From contig NZ_LIUQ01000057.1 in assembly GCF_001276715.1 (NCBI RefSeq), positions 1 through 41,342 of the forward strand: 41,342 nt of DNA. Reading direction: 5' to 3'. Source of the stretch: Planktothricoides sp. SR001 (lineage in GTDB: Bacteria > Cyanobacteriota > Cyanobacteriia > Cyanobacteriales > Laspinemataceae). Below are positions 35,281 to 41,342 of the stretch, piece by piece (the first letter of the stretch is position 1; the number at the start of each line of letters is the position of its first letter). Made by a program: the position numbers and the translations under genes. The notes below the pieces were generated by a model. That model did not search any database and was not told where the DNA came from. It saw only the letters and a program-made list of their open reading frames with translations.

Positions 35281-35358
35281 TGCCTGATTATTCTGCCTGA
35301 TTATTCTGCCTGATTATTCTGCCTGATTATTCTGCCTGATTATTCTGCCTGATTATTC
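35281..35358. repeat. Six 13-bp tandem repeats (TGCCTGATTATTC)
   Basis: Six perfect copies of TGCCTGATTATTC run from 35281 to 35358, ending three bases before an ATG that opens a decayed gene. The unit length equals that of the unrelated array at 31895-32011. Confidence 0.9.
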
Positions 35359-35361
35359 TGT

Positions 35362-35829
35362 ATGAAAATACCAGCAATTCTATTTCTCGAAACGCTTATT
35401 ACCAACCGCCGCGATCGGGCTGACCCTAATTTCCAGTTATGCTCGAAACCTCGATCGCCAAACCAGGGATATTCAGGATTCAGTCCCCAGAGAAGTCAGC
35501 CAAGGTAGTGACTCAAACTGGAGACAAATGAATCGGGACGAAGAAGCCCAAGGGTGGGATTATATTTTAAATAGTCCTTTGGGAATTGCTGCCCTGAATC
35601 AATTGACGATTGACGGTTTTATCAGTCCAGTCTGTAAAAAAAATTCTATCTTAATGAAGAATTTGGGGTATTTCAAAGCTTACTCCAGGTCAAATGTCGA
35701 GACCCCCTTGGGGTTTCAATTGCCTTAGCTTATGATGAAATACGAGTCATATTTAACCGCTTTGAAAGCAATATAAAAATGAATTTAAGCGTTTTTTTAG
35801 GCCATAAATGCCGCCATAAATTCGTTTAA
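35362..35829 (+). pseudogene. Decayed gene for a small secreted cyanobacterial protein (two frameshifts)
   Basis: Three frames join into one plausible protein. ATG 35362 gives MKIPAILF. From 35384 another frame continues the signal-peptide-like run SKRLLPTAAIGLTLISSYA, then NLDRQTRDIQDSV, EEAQGWDYILN and SPLGIAALNQLTIDGFISPV. From 35671 a third frame continues FQSLLQVKCRDPLGVSIALA, then YDEIRVIFNRFESNI, ending at TAA 35827-35829. The order and codon use fit a protein of about 150 residues with a signal peptide. I recall similar unnamed conserved proteins in filamentous cyanobacteria but cannot assign a function. From ATG 35528 only 66 residues are open. The 192 bases from 35830 to the kinase start hold a good AGGAGGAG at 35897 but no start codon at a suitable distance. 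Confidence 0.6.
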
Positions 35830-36021
35830 AATATTGAAATAACCTATATCGAATTATCCGAACAAATCTTAGATATAACAATTGTTTTGATTAATTAGGA
35901 GGAGTAATAATCGGTTAGTAGTATTCGGATGATTCCAGCCCCAAATAAACTCGAAAAAAATCAAGCAACAATTAAAATCTCTATCAAGACAGCCAAAATA
36001 ATAATTTAAAATTAACCGGCC

Positions 36022-38274
36022 ATGCAATCAGAAATTTCTCCTGGAACTGTTCTGCAAAATCGATATCACATTATTCGTGTGTTAGGTCAAGGTGGGTTTG
36101 GTCGTACTTATCTGGCGGAAAATCAGCGCAGATTTAATGAAATTTGTGCTTTAAAAGAATTTATTCCCCCTCTTGGGGATCATTATGCTTTACAAAAAGC
36201 CCACGAACTTTTTCTCCGGGAAGCGGCAACTTTATATCAAATTGAACATCGGCAAATTCCTAAGTTTAGAGAAACTTTTGAAGAAGATAGCCGCTTGTTT
36301 TTAGTACAAGATTATGTAGAGGGCAAGACTTATGCTACGTTGCTAGAGGAAAAAATTAAAGACAGAGAAACTTTCTCAGAGGCGGAAGTTTTTCATCTAA
36401 TGGATTCTCTGTTGCCGGTGTTAGATTATCTGCACCAAAAGGGGATTATTCACCGAGATATTTCTCCAGAAAATATTATTTGTCGAGAGAGCGATCGCCT
36501 GCCAGTTTTAATTGACTTTGGCGTGGTCAAGGAATTGGTGACACAGATGGAATTGACCGCTCGCGATAGCTTTGCGGAGCAATATCGCTATCTTCCCAGT
36601 ACCACCGTGGGAAAAATTGGCTACGCACCAGGCGAACAAATCCAATCCGGTCGCTCATATCCTAGTAGTGATTTATATAGTTTAGCCGTCACGGCGATCG
36701 TCTTGTTGTCGGGGCGGGAACCCCAGGAGTTATTTGATGATGTCACCTTATCTTGGCAGTGGGAAAAGTTTGTCCAACCGCCAGTCAACAAAGATTTTGC
36801 ACATATTTTAAATCGGATGTTAAGTTATCGACCCGGACAGCGCTATCAATCTGTCCATGAAGTCGGTTATACTTTCGATCAGCTTAAACGTTATAATTTG
36901 GCGGCCAAAGTCACGGAGCCACCTGTGAATCAACCAGAGGCACCCCCCAAAAGCCAGCCAAATTTCTCAAAACTAGATTCAGAAATGCGGACGGTGGCGA
37001 TCGGCCAACATTACACCGACGAAAGCCATCAAACCAGCCATCAAACCAGCCATCAAACCAGCCGTCACACAGAAGGCAACCGTGAAACAGCCGATGGGAT
37101 GATTTACACCGACAATGAGGATCGGAATCCCCTATTAGAAAGTCCGATCGCGATCGGTGTACTTTTAATTGTCGTGTCCCTGTTCACCGGGCTCACCGCG
37201 TGGGTAGTAGTGATGGCTTTCAACAAACCTCCAACCCCCGTAGAACCAGAAGAAACCCCCATATTCATCAACCCGGAAATTCCCAGCCCTAACATTCCCA
37301 CATTGCCCAACACCCCCACCCCCACACCCAAACCCACGCCCAAACCCACAACCACCGAACAACCCAGCCCCACTCCAGGGCAGACCAGCACAAATGCAGC
37401 AGAGGGGATGGAGGTCACAGGAGATGAGGAGCTTTCGCTCCCCCGCTCCCCTGCACCCCCACCCCCCACACCCTCTACTCCGGCACCCACCCCCCAGACC
37501 TATAATCAACCCGTAGAAATTAGCCTAGGGGTTCCTCAGGTTTTGGAAGGAAACTTAAAAGCCAAAGAAACGATTAACTATAAAATTCAAGGACAAACCG
37601 GAGAAGAGTTACTCACCTTTGTCAGTGGTCACGGAGTTTTAATGGATTTAATCGGGCCGAATGGCGAAATAATAGAAAATGTCTCCATGTGGGAAGGCTC
37701 ATTACCCAGCACCGGAGAATACACCATCGCCTTGAGTCCCTTACCCGATATCCCCGGCAGTAATTATGAGTTACAAATTCAATTAAATCCGGGTCGGGCG
37801 GCGGCGCCACCCACCGTCACATCTCCACAGAGACCTACGCCTACAAGCCCGCAAATGGACAGCCCTACTCCCACAAGCACTCAAGCGGACAGACCCACCC
37901 CCAGTCCCACCCCCATTGAAGTGACACCAAGTCCCCAACCCACGGAAACTGAAGGGGAAAATTGGCCATCTTCCGAATTGGTTGAGGTAGTCAGCTTTCC
38001 CAGTGGGGGTGGTGTCCAGCAACTTAATGGTACGACCAGTCCTGACCAGATCAAGAGTTATTTGGTCAACGTTGACCCTGGCAAAATCTTGAATGTAGAA
38101 ATTTTGCGAGGCGCCGTATCTTTGGATATTCGCGATCCTAACGGCAATTTACTCAAAAACGCCGAGGGTGTGGTTTTCTGGAAAGGACAGGCGACCATGA
38201 CGGGTCAATATCAAATTGACGTGATTGCTCCTGAACCTTTAGACTTCGGTATGGAAATTCAAGTTAGAGATTAA
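36022..38274 (+). CDS. Membrane Ser/Thr protein kinase with proline-rich linkers and two extracytoplasmic PPC-like domains
   Basis: The cytoplasmic kinase domain (about 15-285) is complete: glycine loop LGQGGFGRTY, Lys45, HRDISPEN with Asp146, DFG at 165-167 and a GYAPGEQ activation segment. A juxtamembrane stretch contains SHQT repeated three times. One membrane helix lies near residues 376-398 (AIGVLLIVVSLFTGLTAWVV). Outside are Pro/Thr-rich linkers (about 400-490 and 595-640) and two beta-rich modules: one at 498-592 with INYKIQGQTGE and LMDLIGPNGEII, the other at 655-750 with IKSYLVNVDPGK and LDIRDPNGNLL. They resemble pre-peptidase C-terminal (PPC) domains and could bind a wall or envelope ligand. 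The last 24 bases are duplicated 727 bp downstream, beyond a putative mobile element. Confidence 0.9.
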   Translation: MQSEISPGTVLQNRYHIIRVLGQGGFGRTYLAENQRRFNEICALKEFIPPLGDHYALQKAHELFLREAATLYQIEHRQIPKFRETFEEDSRLFLVQDYVEGKTYATLLEEKIKDRETFSEAEVFHLMDSLLPVLDYLHQKGIIHRDISPENIICRESDRLPVLIDFGVVKELVTQMELTARDSFAEQYRYLPSTTVGKIGYAPGEQIQSGRSYPSSDLYSLAVTAIVLLSGREPQELFDDVTLSWQWEKFVQPPVNKDFAHILNRMLSYRPGQRYQSVHEVGYTFDQLKRYNLAAKVTEPPVNQPEAPPKSQPNFSKLDSEMRTVAIGQHYTDESHQTSHQTSHQTSRHTEGNRETADGMIYTDNEDRNPLLESPIAIGVLLIVVSLFTGLTAWVVVMAFNKPPTPVEPEETPIFINPEIPSPNIPTLPNTPTPTPKPTPKPTTTEQPSPTPGQTSTNAAEGMEVTGDEELSLPRSPAPPPPTPSTPAPTPQTYNQPVEISLGVPQVLEGNLKAKETINYKIQGQTGEELLTFVSGHGVLMDLIGPNGEIIENVSMWEGSLPSTGEYTIALSPLPDIPGSNYELQIQLNPGRAAAPPTVTSPQRPTPTSPQMDSPTPTSTQADRPTPSPTPIEVTPSPQPTETEGENWPSSELVEVVSFPSGGGVQQLNGTTSPDQIKSYLVNVDPGKILNVEILRGAVSLDIRDPNGNLLKNAEGVVFWKGQATMTGQYQIDVIAPEPLDFGMEIQVRD
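38250..38273. repeat. Direct repeat, left copy (putative attL) at the kinase 3' end
   Basis: TATG, one variable base, then AAATTCAAGTTAGAGATTA, covering the last codons of the kinase gene. The right copy is at 38977-39000; only the fifth base differs (G here, C there). Confidence 0.8.
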
Positions 38275-38325
38275 GTTTCTCTGTGACTGACTCTGGGTAT
38301 GGGTTCCCCGCTGCTTTTCCCAGTT

Positions 38326-38371
38326 TATAGGTGGCATCTAGTGACGCTATAGTTACTAGATGCCACCTATA
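38326..38371. repeat. Palindrome with 17-bp perfect arms inside the putative element
   Basis: The arms TATAGGTGGCATCTAGT (38326-38342) and ACTAGATGCCACCTATA (38355-38371) are exact reverse complements around a 12-base centre. AGTGAC (38340) and GTTACT (38352) face each other near the centre, one helical turn apart. It lies 13 bases before the ATG of the small broken reading frame. Confidence 0.85.
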
Positions 38372-38383
38372 GAAACTACAGCC

Positions 38384-38718
38384 ATGTCAAGAATCAAGTC
38401 AGGCAACTCCGATGAATTGCCAAAAATCAAAGCTGAAATAGACAATCACAACTCAGGAATAAAAAGAGAATACGGCGGTAGAGGGAAAAACAAGCCTTAA
38501 TTCAAGAACTCACTCACTTGAAAGCAGAGTTTGTCGGTTGTGGGTTCCCAGAGAGAGAATTTCAGGACAGCATAGAATTCTTGTATAAGAAAAAATCTCT
38601 TAGCGACATGACAACCGAACAACTAGACGGTTTCCGTGGCAACATTTGCCGCCGTGTAGAACAAGCCAAACGTCGATTAAGTCAAACAGGGTATAACAAG
38701 TTAATGAGGCGACATTAA
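38384..38718 (+). pseudogene. Small gene of the putative element, interrupted by a -1 frameshift
   Basis: ATG 38384 opens MSRIKSGNSDELPKIKAEID and ends at TAA 38498-38500 (38 residues). The -1 frame, open from 38482, continues REKQALIQELTHLKAEFVGC, then SDMTTEQLDGFRGNICRRVE and ends KLMRRH at TAA 38716-38718. The two parts overlap and join near GGGAAAAAC (38483-38491), giving a basic, helical protein of about 110 residues. The joint could be a decay mutation or a programmed -1 shift of the kind used by some insertion sequences; sequence alone cannot decide. I do not recognise the family. TTG 38518 could start only the C-terminal 66 residues. Confidence 0.45.
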
Positions 38719-38976
38719 ATACAGGTATCTCTAATGACGCCTTGTTAACTTGCTAGGTGATATCGCTAATCACCCATAACAGCTATCAAGGTTAGTAGAG
38801 ACGTTTTAGTTACAAACATTACTGCAACAATGCTATTTAGGGACACCAAAATCAGCTTAAAATCAGCTTAAAATCATTCTTATAGTGACCTATTAGTAAC
38901 GATGGAAGTAACTAATAAGCACTTTGACACTATAAAACAGACAGCATAAAGGTTTTAGTTAACTTGGCTGAGTTTC

Positions 38977-39000
38977 TATGCAAATTCAAGTTAGAGATTA
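38977..39000. repeat. Direct repeat, right copy (putative attR) upstream of bioD
   Basis: TATG, C, then AAATTCAAGTTAGAGATTA, matching 38250-38273 in 23 of 24 bases. With the next base it forms GAT-TAG, so it still ends in a stop codon in the kinase frame. Confidence 0.8.
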
Positions 39001-39029
39001 GCAATCGCCTACCATACTTATTCTTAACC

Positions 39030-39746
39030 ATGAAAAATCACCGATCGCTATTAATTACGGGAACGGATACCGACGCAGGCAAAACCGTATTGACCACTGC
39101 CTTAGCAGCTTATTGGCAGAAAGTTTATCCCCAAAGTTCTTTGGGCATTATCAAGCCGATCCAATCTGGTATCGGCGATCGCGAACTGATTGCCCGACTT
39201 TTTGACCTAGATAAATTAGATCAATCCTTTGAAGAACTCAACCCGATTTATTTCTCCGCTCCCCTGGCGCCCCCCCTGGCGGCGGAACAAGAAAACGCCT
39301 CAATCAACTTGAGTGCCGCGTGGCAAGCATTCTCCGCCCTCCGAGAACGAAAATCCTTCGTCTTAGTGGAAGCCCTGGGGGGACTGGGTTCGCCCATTAC
39401 CCGCGAACTCGCCGTCGCTGATTTAGCGCGGGATTGGCGCTTGCCCACCGTCTTAGTCGTCCCGGTGAAATTAGGTGCCATTGGACAGGCGATCGCCAAT
39501 GTTGCCCTTGCCCGTCAAGCCGCCGTCAACCTAAAAGGCATCATCCTCAACTGCGTTGAGCCTTGTTCAGACCGAGAAATTGCCCAATGGGCGCCCCAAG
39601 ACCTGATCGAATCTTTAACCAAGGTCCCGGTTTGTGGAGTGATTCCCCATTTAAATGCCCTAAATGCCCGTGGCCTAAATGCCCGTGAAGATATGGAGCA
39701 ACTCGTCGCTGTTGCCGCCAACTTAGACTTAGAATATTTGCTTTAG
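39030..39746 (+). CDS. bioD: Dethiobiotin synthetase
   Basis: This is the ATP-dependent enzyme that closes the ureido ring of 7,8-diaminononanoate with CO2 to give dethiobiotin, the penultimate step of biotin synthesis. The protein has 238 residues, as usual. It opens with SLLITGTDTDAGKTVLTTAL, the P-loop of the family, with Lys18. IIKPIQSG, VEALGGLGSPI (usually EGAGG; here EALGG) and LVVPVKLGAIGQ follow. The ATG at 39030 precedes the conserved strand; an upstream TTG at 38964 is in frame but would add residues encoded by the putative element and its direct repeat. No other bio gene is adjacent. Before insertion of the element it was probably next to the kinase gene. Confidence 0.92.
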   Translation: MKNHRSLLITGTDTDAGKTVLTTALAAYWQKVYPQSSLGIIKPIQSGIGDRELIARLFDLDKLDQSFEELNPIYFSAPLAPPLAAEQENASINLSAAWQAFSALRERKSFVLVEALGGLGSPITRELAVADLARDWRLPTVLVVPVKLGAIGQAIANVALARQAAVNLKGIILNCVEPCSDREIAQWAPQDLIESLTKVPVCGVIPHLNALNARGLNAREDMEQLVAVAANLDLEYLL

Positions 39747-39871
39747 AATATTTGCTTTAGTCACAACATTTTTGAAATAATCGATTGAAACTGTTCAATT
39801 CAGTCAGAGACGATTAACAATCGATCCCAATAAAAATTGCCCAATCTTAAGAGCCGATAGAGCCGATTATT

Positions 39872-41086
39872 ATGGTGACAACGTTTCCGATTTCAGCCGC
39901 ACAAGATATTTCCTCTGTGCGCCCAACAATTCAAGCCTTACACACGGATTTAGTGGAGTGGCGACGTAACTTTCATAAATATCCCGAATTAGGCTTTAAA
40001 GAATATCTCACCAGTGAATTTGTCGCCCGGAAATTGCAAGAATGGGGCATTAACCATAAAACCGACATTGCCAAAACTGGAATTGTGGCCACCATTCCAG
40101 GAAAGCAACCAGGGCCTGTCCTGGCAATTCGGGCTGATATGGACGCCTTACCTATTCAAGAAGAAAATGACGTGGAATATCGATCGCACCATCATGGAAT
40201 CATGCACGCTTGCGGACACGATGGCCATACCGCGATCGCCCTGGGCACCGCCAAATACCTCGCGGCACATCGCCAAGACTTTTGCGGCACCGTAAAAATC
40301 ATTTTTCAGCCCGCAGAAGAAGGCCCAGGGGGTGCCAAACCGATGATTGCTGAGGGGGTGCTGGAAAATCCCACCGTAGACGCCATCATCGGTCTGCACC
40401 TGTGGAATAATCTACCCGCCGGCACTGTTGGCGTCCGCAGTGGCCCATTAATGGCCGCCGTCGAACAATTTCGCTGCACCATTCAAGGCAAAGGGGGACA
40501 TGGCGCTATGCCCCATCAAACCACCGACTCTATATTAGTGGCTTCCCAAGTGGTGCAAGCATTACAAACCATCGTCGCCCGGAATGTAGACCCCCTGGAT
40601 GCGGCGGTTGTCACCGTGGGCAAATTTCACGCCGGAAATGCTCATAATGTCATTGCCGAACGAGCAGAACTCGCGGGAACCGTGCGCTATTTTAATCCGA
40701 AACTAGAACCCATCATCCGTCAGCGCTTTGAGCAAATTGTGGCTGGAGTTTGCCAAAGTCACGGGGCTAGTTATCACCTCGACTACTGGCAACTTTATCC
40801 CTCGGTGGTCAACGATCCGGCGATCGCTGACCTGGTGCGTTCCTGTGCGATCAAAGTCGTAGAAACCCCTGCGGGCATCGTTCCTGAATGTCAAACAATG
40901 GGCGGCGAAGACATGAGTTTCTTTCTCCAAGCTGTCCCCGGTTGTTACTTCTTCCTCGGATCAGCCAACCCCGCCAAAAATCTGGCCTATCCCCATCACC
41001 ATCCCCGCTTTAACTTTGATGAAAGCGTTTTAAGCAAAGGTGTAGAAATCTTTGTGCGGTGCGTCGAAAAATTCTGTCAGCCATAA
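39872..41086 (+). CDS. M20-family metal-dependent amidohydrolase (hippurate/IAA-amino-acid hydrolase-like)
   Basis: This 404-residue soluble enzyme hydrolyses an N-acyl amino acid or related amide. The metal-binding signature is complete: RADMDALPIQE near residue 90, HACGHDGHTAIALG near 112, QPAEEGPGGAKPM with the catalytic Glu pair near 150, LHLWNNLPAG with His, and the late HHHPRFNFDE. The central dimerisation domain includes GKGGHGAMPHQTTDSI. The natural substrate of the cyanobacterial enzymes is not known. It follows bioD by 125 bases on the same strand and might be co-transcribed, but no terminator or promoter is decisive. Nothing was recognised in the 256 bases from its stop to the window end. 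Confidence 0.93.
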   Translation: MVTTFPISAAQDISSVRPTIQALHTDLVEWRRNFHKYPELGFKEYLTSEFVARKLQEWGINHKTDIAKTGIVATIPGKQPGPVLAIRADMDALPIQEENDVEYRSHHHGIMHACGHDGHTAIALGTAKYLAAHRQDFCGTVKIIFQPAEEGPGGAKPMIAEGVLENPTVDAIIGLHLWNNLPAGTVGVRSGPLMAAVEQFRCTIQGKGGHGAMPHQTTDSILVASQVVQALQTIVARNVDPLDAAVVTVGKFHAGNAHNVIAERAELAGTVRYFNPKLEPIIRQRFEQIVAGVCQSHGASYHLDYWQLYPSVVNDPAIADLVRSCAIKVVETPAGIVPECQTMGGEDMSFFLQAVPGCYFFLGSANPAKNLAYPHHHPRFNFDESVLSKGVEIFVRCVEKFCQP

Positions 41087-41342
41087 TTAATTATTGGTAA
41101 TTGATTGTTGGTTATTCGTTATTCGGGGTTTGAAACTGTAACGTAATTGTTGGACAGAGTTACCCATTGCTACTCAAAAATGGGTAGCTTTTGTCTTGCC
41201 GTCAGATTTGGAGACATCACTTAAGTAGTCGGACATTTTGGCAGGGGGACTAATTTTCGTAAACATACTAGAAGCCCTTGTGGCACAATAATTACTGGAT
41301 AGCTGTTCGGGGCGCTCGCCCTCGCCCTTATCTACGTTTTGG

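Larger units (their letters stand above)
38274..39000. mobile_element. Putative compact integrative element (~727 bp) at the 3' end of the kinase gene
   Basis: The segment is bounded by direct copies of the kinase gene's last 24 bases. Joining the copies would leave a kinase ending ...EIQVRD-TAG, followed 28 bases later by the bioD ATG, so the segment seems to have been inserted between formerly close genes while restoring the gene end. That is how site-specific integrative elements behave at gene 3' ends. Inside are a 17-bp-arm palindrome, repeated AGTRAC hexamers and a broken small reading frame. No integrase, transposase or group II intron feature is recognisable, so it would be non-autonomous. 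A simple local duplication plus insertion is the main alternative. Confidence 0.5.

Noticed and set aside
35897-35904. Strong Shine-Dalgarno-like AGGAGGAG
   Set aside because: No ATG, GTG or TTG follows at a suitable distance in an open frame; the kinase start is 118 bases further on.
38274-39000. Group II intron or IS200/IS605-like element
   Set aside because: No domain V-like motif, no reverse transcriptase and no TnpA/TnpB-like sequence was recognised; the direct repeats fit site-specific integration better.
1-41342. tRNA or rRNA genes
   Set aside because: No sequence with tRNA cloverleaf signals or rRNA-like conserved stretches was noticed on either strand; a covariance-model scan was not possible here.

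Overview
The window is a cyanobacterial chromosome segment. The octamer GCGATCGC (HIP1) recurs throughout, genes use moderately AT-rich codons, and several families are typical of the phylum: LL-diaminopimelate aminotransferase, a GUN4 remnant, a CcmS-like carboxysome protein, a giant Ser/Thr-kinase/AAA/histidine-kinase hybrid, and heptanucleotide tandem repeats. Large signalling genes and many interspersed palindromes suggest a filamentous, Oscillatoriales-like organism, but the species cannot be named from the sequence.

Layout. 0-3.4 kb: a solitary type IIG-like DNA methylase/restriction protein. 3.4-5.1 kb: palindromic repeats, then a BMP-family lipoprotein (ABC-transporter binding protein). 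5.3-15.9 kb: a signalling block with a 2326-residue kinase/AAA/GAF/PAS/histidine-kinase/receiver protein, an overlapping 805-residue hybrid kinase with three receivers and an Hpt domain, and a convergent receiver-kinase. 16.3-20.7 kb: formamidase, TauE-like permease, BMP-type ABC permease and anhydro-MurNAc kinase. 20.8-21.5 kb: a decayed GUN4-domain gene. 21.7-29.1 kb: dapL, a CcmS-like protein, then a membrane-fusion protein, a MacB/FtsX-type permease and a TolC-like protein (an exporter set with no ATPase gene here). 29.4-30.0 kb: a frameshifted Uma2 gene. 30.2-33.6 kb: the BMP-type ABC ATPase, a RutB-like amidohydrolase and a small cupin. 34.0-35.2 kb: a GT4 glycosyltransferase. 35.4-35.8 kb: a second decayed gene, for a secreted protein. 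36.0-41.1 kb: a membrane Ser/Thr kinase, a compact putative integrative element at its 3' end, bioD and an M20 amidohydrolase.

Functional themes. The binding protein, one permease and the ATPase of a BMP (nucleoside/purine-type) importer are scattered over about 28 kb. Amide- or ureide-hydrolysing enzymes (formamidase, RutB-like hydrolase, M20 amidase) lie among them, which suggests scavenging of organic nitrogen. The two adjacent hybrid kinases could form a multistep phosphorelay ending at the Hpt histidine.

The most unusual content is repeat biology. Palindromic interspersed repeats have entered coding sequence in frame (a triplicated 63-bp unit in the TolC-like gene; a perfect 30-bp palindrome in the Uma2 gene). 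Short tandem arrays sit exactly at gene boundaries. A roughly 727-bp segment flanked by 24-bp direct repeats (one mismatch) restores the last codons of a kinase gene and looks like an undescribed minimal integrative element.
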